From NCBI GenBank assembly GCA_022457155.1, contig JAJGOT010000311.1, positions 778,501-842,500 on the forward strand: a stretch of 64,000 bases of DNA, given 5' to 3'. The notes below the pieces were generated by a model, which worked only from the letters and a program-made list of their open reading frames with translations, was not told where the DNA came from and did no database searches. The DNA comes from Cladopsammia gracilis. Its lineage: Eukaryota > Cnidaria > Anthozoa > Scleractinia > Dendrophylliidae. The position numbers were made by a program, and so were the translations under genes. Every line of letters starts with the position of its first letter. The first letter of the stretch is position 1. Of the stretch, positions 11,277-22,122 are shown piece after piece.

Positions 11277-11990
11277 AATAATAATAAGTCTTTATTCATC
11301 AGATAAAAATACATATCCGATGTTACAATCAGTTATATATATATGTTGTGGTGCAATTTTGTCCTTGGTGCAAATTTTATTTTCTATTGTTTTTGGGTAT
11401 GGTAATGTATGAAAATGTATGAAAATGTATGAAAATGAATTTTAAACAAATTAAGGAAAATAAAATTTGCACCAAGGATAAAATTGCACCACAACATATA
11501 CAATGGTTCAGACAAATTAAAAATTAAGAATCTAAGAATTTTAAGATTTAAATTATTATATGGCTAAGTTATACTTTTAAAGATTAATCTATTAAAAAAG
11601 CTATCTTTAAAACGTTCGGTGTTTATATTTGGTTTTAAGCTGGTTCTGTTTCTAAGGCGCGCAGATGATGGTTTATACCTTGGAAGTAAACTATGCCAGA
11701 GTGGGTGGTCTCTATGTTTAAATTTGTTAAAAAGACGGCGGTCATTTTTTTCTAAAAACTCTAAAATATTAAAACGAACTGATGTGTAGCGCCTCTTGTG
11801 ACATCTTTTTAAAAAACTTTGCACAACTATAAGATCTGAAACACTAGCTGCATAAACTGAAAGACCATATACGATATTTTATTTTTTTAAGAGACGAAGG
11901 AAAACAGAAGTGACACCAGTGTTTCGAAAAAGCCCTTTCGAGAATTCCCTTGATATGTTTCTCTCTCTAGGTAGACTAACTAAGGAGCGT
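11277..11990 (-). mobile_element. LINE retrotransposon 3' fragment
   Basis: On the minus strand a frame around 11880-11564 reads NIVYGLSVYAASVSDLIVVQ and later HPLWHSLLPRYKPSSARLR, the layout of the C-terminal end of LINE reverse transcriptases where subunits of the ORF2 tail follow the RT. The 3' tail (near 11277-11300) ends with AATAAAGACTTATTATTATT, an A-rich simple-repeat terminus typical of CR1/L2-like LINEs. It is 5'-truncated. Its 3' end lies 44 bp upstream of the CA-A start codon. A small MITE (11344-11496) lies in the 3' untranslated part. Confidence 0.65.
11344..11496. mobile_element. MITE, TGTTGTGG family, copy 1
   Basis: Inverted ends TGTTGTGGTGCAATTTTGTC and its complement are about 43 bp long (through AAATTTTATTTTC) around a short centre with three ATGAAAATGT repeats. 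A second copy at 26330-26458 has the same ends with GGTTCAA in place of GGTGCAA. Confidence 0.9.
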
Positions 11991-13560
11991 TTCATGTATT
12001 AGCAATGCTTGGTACTTCTTTCATTATAGTTTTAGTAGAGTTGTGACGGCCACCAAGATCATAAGTAGAAATCTCTTGAAAGAGCCCCAGTTTAAAGATT
12101 AAGAAGGAAGACTAACACGAAACTTTGTGCTATATAAGAGTTTACTCAAACAAAGGCATAACATAGTCGTATAATTGCTGTACTTGTAGCTGAAATGTCT
12201 GGAGTTTTCATATATTTCACATTTTATTTTTTCTCCAAACCATAAATAATTAGCTTTACATTCAAGAATATTAAATCATCAGTTATTATATATTATAAAG
12301 TTGACAGTTGGTGAAATTCGCCTTGGTTCTTTAAACTGTATGACTCGAACAAAATTTTATGGAAATTATGAATAGCAAAGCATTATTGTTGCTCAAATAA
12401 TTTTTAAGCATTAATTGACATTTCAGCTGTCATTATATTTTATTCACATTTCTAACGGACCTCTTTGTACGTTTTCTTTGTTTTTGTTTTTACGTTATGT
12501 AATTCTCACTAAGATGTCCGAGGTGGTGTAGGTGGCTGTTATCTGATTGAATGGTCATGCCGTATTAAGTATTTTTGTTCACAAACACTAAAACCACAAT
12601 ATACAACACAATAAAGAGCATTACAGGACAATATCAGTTTATTTAAAATGCCACACTGATACGATAATAGAATCACAAATAGAATTTGTAAAAAAGCCTT
12701 TATTAATTAAAATTAAGTAATGATCCGCATAAGAAGGAAAGTGCTGAACGGCAATGCACGATGGAATGTCAACATTTTTCATTGTTACAACTAGTGATCT
12801 CATTGGCCCAGACTCAAAAACCGCTAAAAAGTTAAGGTTCAAGATGCATTTTGTCTAATTTTTTTTTCAGTTTAAGGTTTCAAGTACTTTAAGACTCAAT
12901 CGCACAACATGCAATTTTTAAAAGATTTTGTATTTGGGGAACTTCGTCAAAGGGGCAAAATTATGAGCTATTGTTTTCTGCTTTTCTGATTGGTTAAGCA
13001 CGAAAATTTCCTAAAATTAATATGACGCAAAATGGATTTTCTTTATTTTTATACTGAAATATAATTATGAACCATCAGCCCCTCCTCTATTCTTGAAACC
13101 AAAGATATTCTATGTGGGAAAGAGCCAATGCCGAAGAAGAAGTTTTTATGAGGAGCATTACTTAAACGTTGCTTTAATAGCAGGTACGAGTTTTTCGGTC
13201 AGTTTTTTTTTTTCAGTCAGTTTCTAGTAAACGCAAAGTGAAGTAGTTGGATCTGTGTCGGTGAGCTACCAATTAATTATATTTATCGATCTTTACAATA
13301 TCAGCATATATTGAACACCTACATAATCAAGCACACAAATGACGGCACGTGTATATATAAAAAGAAAGCTCATAGTGGTTAAAGCTTAAGTCCGTTGGTA
13401 AGAAAAAATTGTTAGTGCATTACTGATTAAGATGGTTCTGTTTGTTAGTTCTATTTCGAGACAGAAATCTAAATTTAAGACTCAGTAGAAAAAGAAATCA
13501 TTTAAAACTTGATCATCAGTATATTATCAGTCATCAATTATCGTGTATAATTTCTAATAT
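11991..13560. other. Non-coding left-arm DNA
   Basis: AT-rich sequence with no ORF showing motifs or splice structure. Short plus-strand frames around 13442 are chance ORFs that run into the hairpin that follows. Confidence 0.6.
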
Positions 13561-13665
13561 CAACAAAGATATTAAATGTAAGGAGAAATTAAGACTCGGA
13601 AAAAAATCTCGGACTCGGATTTTTTTCCGAGTCTTAATTTCTCCTTACATTTAATATCTTTGTTG
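13561..13665. repeat. Perfect 48-bp inverted repeat (hairpin)
   Basis: 13561-13608 is the exact reverse complement of 13618-13665, with a 9-base loop (TCGGACTCG). It starts with CAACAAAGATATTAAATG. Perfect arms in otherwise diverged DNA suggest a recent foldback insertion or strong conversion between arms. Confidence 0.97.
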
Positions 13666-15136
13666 TTATTGTTGTTTCATCTTTATATAATTTCTAATAT
13701 ACCGTGTAAACTGTCAGAGCAGTATTAATTAAGTCGCCAACAATAGCAAACATTTCTACACCTATGTTGTTTTAAACGAAACCGAAAAAATGTTTTAGAT
13801 TAGTTTCAGCTCTTTCCAATTTCCATTTAGCTGGCTGAGCGATGGGCTATTGCATTGATGACTGATATTTCATGCTTTCTCAACTCTTCAGCTTTCTCAG
13901 TTACTTTTTACTTCTAAAGACAACTCCCTGTGTGACTGTACTGACTTGTATCGGAATTAGTCAGCCGATCATTTTCAGGAAAAAAAAAAAAACTCTTTGT
14001 AAACAAGAGTCAACACGGGCAAAATTAGAAGTTGAAAAACAAATATCGAGAAAATTTCAATTTAAAGGTTAAAAGTTCAAAGTCTGAGCAATAATTAGTT
14101 ATATTTGGCACACGAGCTTCCATCCGAGTGCGTAATCAAGGGGTTCGGTGGGAAAATGACTAAATTTAGAGAGTTTTTTTTCTGTTCTCTACTGAATCAA
14201 CATAATTGTACAAACAGCGTGTACACAGTGGAATTAATCTAAGACGGTTCTATATTCACAAATGTTTCCTATTTCTATCATCTATATTATCTTGGTATTC
14301 ATCAGTAAACGTTACCCTTATATTTTCGCTATAACATAACGTCAGTTAAGTTAGGCGCCCGCGGTTTAACACACTATATGCAATCTGTATTCGGTGCAAG
14401 CGCTTTCCGAACGCAATGCATACGAGACAAGCTGCATAAAGCATTGCAGCTTGTAACATGGTTGGTAACGGGAAACATTGTCGCGAGAAAATAAAGTTGC
14501 TGCAATAGATGCAGCTGTAGATTCAGAGAGCAGAATGGACTTCATTCTGTCTGCTACCTTGTACAGCTACTTGTCTCGCAAAGCGTTCTGAGACAAGTCG
14601 TTATTACAAGAACCATTGCAATTAAAACAAATTGTTTGCGAATTGGCCGACAGACCTTTAAACGTCTGCTTTCGCAGGCTCAAAGGCGCCTTGTTTTTCA
14701 AATATTAAAACCGTAGTTCACGATTCTTTTCATGGAACTAAGGTGATTTCTAATTCAAAGCAGGAAACCTTACATGATAGTTGTTTTATCAATAGTAAAT
14801 TATATCAAAATCAAATGGTGTGAATTTTGATTTTCCGTAATTATTTCATACCGTCAGTAGCAATATGTATTAATTACAAAAGTCCTGATCAACTCCCAGA
14901 TGGAAGCACGCAATGGTGAGTGGGATTTCAGTTTCTCAACGAAACGTTTTAACCAGAAATGAAGTATCAACGACGATATATCAAAGTTGTTTCAATGGTT
15001 GCGATCCACTTTTAAAAGAAAATCAACGCTGTAAACAAGAATCAAAACAAGCCGGGTGAAATTAAAAGCTGCCAACCGTGCCAATATTTGGCACACGAAA
15101 GATATTTTATCTTGCTTCAAAGTACAGGAATTAAAA
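13666..15136. other. Non-coding left-arm DNA with palindromic patches
   Basis: No gene recognised. Near 14390-14600 there are repeated GAGACAAGCTGC/GCAGCTTGT and TTGTCTCGCA motifs; similar GAGACAAGTTGT motifs occur at 36890-36910 in the right arm. The 15000-15080 stretch is among the better matches between arms. Confidence 0.5.
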
Positions 15137-15473
15137 TTAAGGTGGCTCCCAACAGTTTCCAGCACTTTCCAAGACTAAGAGATTTTGATGGGTCATTAAA
15201 ACCACCCTTTATCAGTTGATAATGCAATCATGATATCAAACGAATGCCCAATGATTGGCGAAAACGTTGTTATCATTTTTGTGACACAATATGTTACTAT
15301 AGCAACAGTATAACGTGCTAAAAACACCCTTAATTTTAGCTTTAAGTGTCAATAACTCAAAAATGGCTCGTTGAACCCCATTTTTTATTGCTGAATTTTG
15401 ATCAGTAGGATAAGATGCAACTTTTTGGCAAAGTTTAAAAAAATTCTGTAGGTGGGGTTCAGAGCTACCTTAA
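15137..15473. mobile_element. MITE, TTAAGGTGGCTC family, copy 1
   Basis: 337 bp from TTAAGGTGGCTC to GAGCTACCTTAA, short near-perfect inverted ends. It is closely similar over its full length to 63395-63728 and, inverted, to 63729-64000. TTAA at both ends could be terminal sequence or a TTAA target duplication of piggyBac-like elements. The corresponding right-arm site (near 36050) lacks it. Confidence 0.85.
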
Positions 15474-18400
15474 ATTTTAGAAAATTTAAGGTAGCTCTCA
15501 ACCTCAGCCTAGCTCCAGCCCCCCCACTCCCTTGCCAAAAAGATAAGGACAGAATACCCGAAAAACATTTTTCAGTCTCTAACATTTTCACTACCCTCCC
15601 CTCCCCCCCCACCCTCCCCCGTATATTCTAGATCCGCAATAAGTAAATTGACTACTCGGTATTTTTTTTTCCTCTTGGTTGTTATTTGTAAACACTTTAG
15701 CCTAAAAGAAGATTGCCAAACGATTTTTCGTTTCCACAACGTTAGAATTTCAACTTTTAAGCGCCTGGAACTGCAAATGAACATCAAGAATTAGAACGCG
15801 CTAGTTATTTAGGTTACAAATTGTTCCGATTTGATCGATTTGATCTGACCGCAAGTGGACAATGCAAGTACTTGGTGCATTATTTTTATTCTGGAATCTC
15901 TATTTCGTATTCTATCGTATCAATCACTTTAAATCTGTACACAACTGATTAATACAAGCTATTGTCTGTGGTTGAATTATACCATTTATACACTAAATCA
16001 GTTACCAGTTATATAATAGTTTTAAAAATTAAACTTGCACTTTACCTTGAAAATGGGGTATTTGTCCTCCTGAAGAGCGTCAAAAATCGGACAGCTTGTA
16101 CCAAATCAAGAAGCGATTGCCAATTATTTTCAACGGCTATTAAACTGAAGAAGGATCACGTTTCTGAGTGTTGGGATCGCTGCGATCACTGAAAAATATC
16201 AAGAGCTTTCAGTGAACGAGAACGGGGGAAATTTTTAATCAGAGGTCGTAGCGATCGAGAGAAACACTGAAAAGGACAATAATTTTATCGGCATTTATAT
16301 CCTCATATTTGAAAATATCGCAATATTATAAGTAAGGGATATTTTAACATTTATATAGTGCACCGTCATTTTTGTTTTGGCAATTATTGTCAAAATAATC
16401 GTTTTGTTAACGTTTTGACCACTATTTATATATATTTTTAAAACTGCAATATTTTTTAACTAGAATTCACTGCTTGTTGTTATTAAACTTCCAGAAAAAA
16501 AATTGCCTGATGAAGAAAAAACAAAACCAAAACAAAGCCAAAAAAATTCAGCTGATAGCGTGCAAATATAAGAGATTGAACTATCGGACAAAACCCGCTG
16601 AAACGTTAACGTGAAACCGCGGTATTGCTGAATATACGGAATACACGATTGTCAACTTTCAGTGTATTATGGCAAATTATCAAAAACATACTTTATACAC
16701 TCTTAACTGGAGGCGTATTGATGACGTCTGTTGACACATTTTCAGGAGGGGGTGCTCTTCTATTTTAACGCTGGGAAGTTTTGCATCGTCGCAAAGTGAA
16801 TCATGAAAAAAAAAAACAGGGTTATCGATTTATTTAACTCTGTTAATTCAGTAATCAAAATTTCACTCCCAACAACTGAACTTTGACAATGTAGCCTTAA
16901 CCTTTCGATTCACTGGATGAAAAAGTCGAAATTAGAATGAATGCCAAGGCCGATTAACTTTCTATAATGCTGTTTGATTTTTATATTGTCGTTACTAAAC
17001 TGGACATCTGGGATTGTTTCTCAGTCTCGTTCTTGGACTTTCTTGGACTTTGGAGGGCTATTCTCTGTGGCCAGTAAAAGGCGTGGATTTTAGGAGACCA
17101 CCTCTGGGTTTGCAAACACATACTCAGTTAAGCCAGAGTTTTAGTATCGCTCTACGCACCACTACCAAAAATTTATTAGATAACTCCACCCCCCGGACAC
17201 AATTACCAGGCACTTGCGGCTGTACTGAAAAATATACGGACATGTATCTAGTGTGGAGGCGTAAGACTTGTTTTAACGGAGCCGTGGGAGTTGACATATT
17301 TATGCCGGAAAGATCGTGTGTTGTTATTGCCTTTGGATATAATATTTGGCCAAACGAAACATGCGGTCGGTGCTTGAAATCCATCGTCTACCCGTTTCAA
17401 GGTAACACTCATAGCTGTAATGTGTAATTGGATGAAATTAGCCCCAAAACCAATTAGTAAACAACTATCGCAGAATTTTACAGAATAGCCAACCGGATAT
17501 TGCTTCTGTTAAGGTAATATACGTTATATACGTCCTTAATTACAGACCCGGTGTCTTTTCTGTACAATAATGTATTAATAGAGATTACTTCATGGAATCA
17601 TTAGAATCAAGCATGGACTGCTGTTTTAACGATAGTTCATTCGAGTCATTTAGTAATGATTTAAAACGCAAAATAATAGAATATTTGAAAGTTTGCAAAA
17701 AGCACAAGAGCGTCATAGCTAACGATTTATTTCCTTTATATTGTACTGCGAAATGATTGTAGTTTTTATAATCCATGTCTAAGAATATAAACTCTTGACT
17801 GTCGGACGTATATTTAGACACTAAGACCCGTTCAGTCTAAAGTGCAGTACTTAAAACCCTCTTAATTATATACCTTTGTGAGAATTTTATTTTGCATTTT
17901 AATGATTATATTTTTTCCGTTTCGCAAAGTTTAAAATCTTTTAGGGTTTAGTCATGCAATTTGTGCATCTAAACTGCTTTCAAAGCTAAAGATAGACACG
18001 AAGCTAAACATAGGTACGCAATGCGAACTTGAACTGATCCGATATTGGATATCGATAAATCACTGAATGAAACATTCACGTGGTAGACACGTGATACTTT
18101 GGCAGGTTACCCTTTGCCAAGGTCACCGGCATATTTCTTCTCTTTTGTTCTGTCTACTTGGCGTATTGAAAGGAGATTTATTGAGATGAGAGGATCATGA
18201 CAGCGATCAATAAAAAAATAATATACTTGTCTGTGTTCAGTTAACATTCGTTATCTCGAACGCCAAAGGAAAACAAAAAATTTTTCGTACTAGTAGTGAT
18301 TTATTACACAATAGTACCCAAAGCAATTGCGTTTTTGGTGGAAGATTTGAAAAGACTCGAGAGAAAGCCAGAGTTCAGCATTAAGAATACATCCACAGAT

Positions 18401-18626
18401 TATTAGTAAACAAAATCTCATTGTTTCTGACAATAGCTAGCATTAATACATTTATCTATTAGCTCGTCTCGACACACAAGAGATATAGCACGCTATCCCT
18501 ATCTTTTGCGAAGGTTCTAGTATATTGCTAGCGGCCTAAGTTAATATTCTCATGTGCATGGCACGTGAATGGGCCATACATGTGAACGTTTCAAGAAAGA
18601 ATGAAAAGCGAAACGAAAGGGAAATT
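15474..18626. other. Non-coding left-arm DNA conserved with the right arm
   Basis: No supported gene. Several blocks align to the right arm: 15640-15960 with 35150-35350, 16030-16260 with 34800-35070, 17440-17560 with 33430-33540, 17770-18130 with 32840-33220. The block at 16160-16270 (GGATCGCTGCGATC, then GTCGTAGCGATC) is well kept in both arms. An ORF at 17014-17427 is broken in the other arm and is not called. Confidence 0.55.
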
Positions 18627-19016
18627 AGAGCCATTTATACGGGAGAAAATAAGACGCGTCTTATCTAAGACGCGACTTAAATAAGATGCGAAGTGTACCA
18701 TTTATACTTTTGCGTCCAACATAAGACGCGAAGATCACGTATAAATGGTTCGCGTCTTATTTTTGATACGGCGCACTTGTTGTTCACGTCTTATTTAGGA
18801 CGCGAAAGCATTTATACGAGGAAGTTCACGTCTTATTTAAAACGCGGACAAAATAAGAACAGCTGAAAACCCTGTTCTAAGATGACACGTCTTATTTAAG
18901 TCGCGTCTAAAATAAGACACGAATGCTTATTTTGTACTGTTTACGATCGGTTCGCGTCTTATTTAATACTAAGACGCGTCTTATTTTCTTTCGTATAAAT
19001 GGCCCTATAATGCTCT
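18627..19016. mobile_element. Complex foldback element built of CGCGTCTTATTT motifs
   Basis: 390 bp bounded by inverted ends AGAGCCATTTATACG and CGTATAAATGGCCCT. The interior carries about a dozen copies of CGCGTCTTATTT or its complement AAATAAGACGCG in both orientations, plus extra internal GTATAAATGG-type copies of the ends. The right arm has an empty site near 32335 (minus strand AAATTTCTAGCTCTTCTGG against AAATTAGAG...TGCTCTTCTGG here), so it arrived after the duplication. No coding capacity. Confidence 0.85.
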
Positions 19017-19476
19017 TCTGGTAGGAAATGTTGCTTTCTTTGGACTGACACCATTAAGCCTGCATGTACGCTTTTTCACCGCCAACCTTGATTAAGAAGC
19101 GTTTTCGGAAGTTAGCCAAGGTATTGAAACATTGTAGATAGCTGTTGTTGATAAGCCCTGGGGAGTTTCAAGAACAAAAGTTTCCGAAACGTCTTTGAAT
19201 CTCGACAACTCGAACCCTTTGGTGAGACAAAAAGCAGTTCGAGTTTTCGGAAGTTGGAACTATCGAATACGGCATAAAAATACAGGAAATTGTTATATAT
19301 TGTTTTAATGTCACAGATTAAGTACACTAAAATCATTTTCAGTTACCAGTGTTTTATCGTTATCTTACATATTGGCACTGTTCTTGCCAAAACACTAGCT
19401 AATAACATTTCAGTCAGCCTTCAGTCTTTGGAAACTGAGCAGGATTTGTTCAGTGGACACAGTAAGCGTTAACAAA
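19017..19476. other. Inner end of the left arm
   Basis: Matches the right arm to about 19330-19400 (ACTATCGAATACGGCATAA against ACTAGCGAACGCGGCATAA), then similarity fades. No gene seen. Confidence 0.55.
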
Positions 19477-19718
19477 ACCAATAGTCTATTTTACAGTTGT
19501 GTGCTTGGTGACCTTGCCTTTGAGTGGAAGTGAGGCTGGAGGTGACCTTGCTTTGATACAAACCTTTCTGCCTTTCATATGTTAATAATGCTGTTCTCAT
19601 GCTAACTAGGTAAATTTACATCTGAAAAGCTCCAAGGTCTGTATCATAACAAGGTCAACTTCAACTTTGAACTTCAAAGGCCAGGACACTAAGAAGACAA
19701 CTGTAAAATGGTCTATTG
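19477..19718. mobile_element. Foldback element
   Basis: CCAATAGTCTATTTTACAG at the left and CTGTAAAATGGTCTATTG at the right are inverted, and similarity continues inward over about 90 bp through GGTGACCTTG and GATACAAACC. An ORF extending from it on the minus strand (to 19896) comes from this repeat and is not called as a gene. Confidence 0.75.
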
Positions 19719-21710
19719 CGTTTTCTGCATGAAGATTTATCCAGTGCATAGCGCTATCCATGCCGCCTTTAAAACAATCGGGACCAGAAATATTCGGATT
19801 CTGGGCAAGGAGATTATATACCAAGGTTTTGTCCTTTTCAATCCTAAAGAAACCACTGATATATTCTATACTCATTGATTTTATTTGAGTGGTCAAAAGT
19901 TAGAGTAGGATACTATATATTCTTTGTTCATTAAAAGTAAAGCTAAGTGGGAGCAATTTCGGGCCGTTTTCTGGAAGTATTTATACGGGAAAGTTGTTTT
20001 TGAGGATCGTGACTGAAAAGAGTGCGGGTAGAAGTAAGTTAAACATCCCACCACCAAGTGGGATTATTTTGATATCTTAGCGTCGGGCAAAACTGATTTC
20101 CACTGTAAAATCAAAGAAGCTTTTAATGCAAACGTCAGTAGCGAGAAGCTGATGCTTTATTAATTAGCTGTTTCTTTTTATAGATCAACTGTTAAGTTTT
20201 GTACTTAATCTCGATACTACTATATAAGTATAGTTTTTAACACTAACGGTCACTTTAGAAAATGTATGTAGTAGCATACGAAACGTCAAGTTTTATCAAA
20301 AATGAATAAGTTCAATATGTTTATCACCGCGGTTTGTGTTATATTTCTCATCCCACCACTATTTCGTACCTCACGAAAAAAAAAAAACAACACTCACCAA
20401 TACTGGACTAGTGAAGGCCGGATGACAAAAACGAAGTTTTCACTCACGTTTTGCACGAAAGACACACTAGATCCCGCTATCTCTCACGGAAAGAATGTTC
20501 AGTTTACGATGTCTCGAAGTTTCATTTTCTTTGAATTTTTCTTCAGTGAGTCGGAAGCCTCTATTATTCTGAACAGGTTTGTCAACTTTGAATGGCTATC
20601 AGCGCATATTCACTAAACGGAAAAATTGAGACCGCATCATGAAGTGAAGACTGGGGCCATTTAAATTCAGAAGACATTCTTATTTGGGCAGTCATTTTTA
20701 AAATCGGCAAATGACAGATCTGGCTTAAGGTGAGACCTAGATACATGCGTGAACGCTCTATACAGAAAACCACCGGAAGCCTGCGATAATAAGAAGGTTT
20801 CAGTCCATTTTTAAAAAATTGTTACAGTTTCAGTCGCATCCCGTAGGGACTACGGACACCGTTTGGATTATGGAAACTATCCGTATTTACAGGTTGTCCG
20901 TATTAAGGCGGAGGTCAACACGAACGCCATTTTCCCGCCGCTCGACACTCGTTCACGTTTCAAGCAATCCAAAAACTCTCGCTCATCTCATAAATTTATG
21001 TTATGGGTGTCATGTAAATTTTTGGGTGATTTTTGGGTATGTTTGGGAGGAAATAGTTTTTCTCAAAGGATTTGTAAAATTAAGAGAAATAAGAAATGTT
21101 GAAGATTTAGTGAAGTTTTAAAAATAGAATTTGTAGTTAAGTTAAGTCCACTAGCAACCTGGGGTACTCTTGTGTGGGTATCAACTGTCTGTTGGTGTTC
21201 CAAAAATCATTTTTTCCCTTCTATTCCCTCTTTAAATCTCTTCAAATTTCATTCAAATTCATGTTTACCCCCGCCTAAAGCGGGTTCCCATGAAAGACGT
21301 AATTGGTGCATGTGTTTCATTGTTTTCAACAAAGTATCACATCTAGTTGTTCTGGCTTTCAGTAAATACTTAGCTGTTACCGTGATATGAAACTACAGCT
21401 CACTAATCGAACGAGGGGAAATTGCTTAATACTTTTTATATTGACATCGTAACCTTCATTAATTTGTAGCGGAGCTCGATCGGGCAGAGGCCCCCTTGCG
21501 GAGCTCCATACTCATAGAACCATGCCCGTTGTTTTTCATGGAGAAAAAGTTGTTTTTGTGAGCTTTTGTACAGTCTAAATGTACTGTGCAGACGGTCGCA
21601 GACGGTTGTGCTTCCGACCCCTCACCTTAGTTGAGCTTATCATCAGCTTTCTGTTCAGAGAGCTACGCTGTTAGGCTCAGCCTTTCTATATATATTAGCT
21701 TGTATAATTT
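19719..21710. other. Spacer DNA without recognised genes
   Basis: AT-rich with scattered repeats. A short symmetric patch near 20840-20890 reads GTAGGGACTACGGAC then ATGGAAACTATCCGT. A repeat-like stretch at 21465-21660 contains GGAGCTCGATCGGGCAGAGG. ORFs such as 20302-20616 lack homology or splice signals. Confidence 0.5.
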
Positions 21711-21810
21711 TAACAGAAATAAAATACACACTGCGGTTATAAACATGACAAAAGAACGCATGTTTTGTTTTGTCATGTTTACAACCGCAGTGTGTATTTT
21801 ATTTCTGTTA
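21711..21810. repeat. 43-bp near-perfect hairpin
   Basis: TAACAGAAATAAAATACACA onward is mirrored by TGTGTATTTTATTTCTGTTA ending at 21810, with one mismatch and a short loop around GAACGCATG. Short ORFs in it on both strands are mirror artefacts. Confidence 0.93.
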
Positions 21811-21841
21811 AAGTTGAAATGGCCGAGTAAAAAGTAAAGTC

Positions 21842-22122
21842 GCACACGAGCCAGATGGCCCACACGGCCGGAGCTTAACCCGGTTTTTGTAGCATGAAGC
21901 CACTAGGAACATTACTACTCCACCCTGGATGGGATGCTAGTCCATCGCAGGGTTACCCCCAGCATTTTGTCGCCGGTACCCATTTATACACCTGGGTGGA
22001 GAGAGACAGTGTGGGGTAAAGTTTCTTGTCTAAGGAAACAAAACGACGACAGAGACCAGGCTCGAACCACCGACCTTCAGGTTGAAAGTCCGACGCGCTA
22101 ACCACTAGACCACCGTGTCTCC
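21842..22122 (-). mobile_element. tRNA-derived SINE
   Basis: On the minus strand the head (22122 to about 22050) is tRNA-like: GGTGGTCTAGTGGTTAGCGC provides the A box and GGTTCGAGCC the B box of an internal Pol III promoter. It is followed by a body with CCCTGCGATGGACTAGCATC, CCATCCAGGGTGGAGTAG and GGCTTCATGCTACAAAAACC. This body resembles the conserved central domain (Nin-DC type) shared by SINEs of cnidarians, molluscs and deuterostomes; that link is from memory of the family. There is no evidence that the tRNA part is a working tRNA. Confidence 0.8.

Larger units (their letters stand above)
4190..19400. repeat. Left arm of a large inverted segmental duplication
   Basis: This arm matches the reverse complement of about 32040-46090. 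Anchors read by eye, left with right: 4230-4300 with 46020-46080 (GCGCGGGAAAACGCACC), all seven CA exons, 15000-15080 with 36110-36190 (TTTTAAAAGAAAATCAACGC), 16200-16260 with 34810-34870, 17500-17560 with 33430-33490, 17780-17830 with 33180-33220, 18010-18120 with 32850-32980, and 19270-19330 with 32100-32170. Identity falls in introns and intergenic DNA, so the duplication is not recent. Edges are approximate. Outside the CA gene the arm appears non-coding. Confidence 0.8.

Noticed and set aside
17014..17427. 137-codon plus-strand ORF with seven Cys and a signal-peptide-like start
   Set aside because: It starts with TTG, and the homologous right-arm DNA (33768-33810, minus strand) has an in-frame TAA at the matching place, so the frame is not conserved.
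19606..19896. 96-codon minus-strand ORF
   Set aside because: Its C-terminal half is the arm of a foldback element (19477-19718).
20302..20616. 104-codon ORF with a signal-peptide-like start
   Set aside because: Low-complexity Phe/Lys-rich continuation, no motif, no splice context; its first segment resembles the repeat at 21745-21800.
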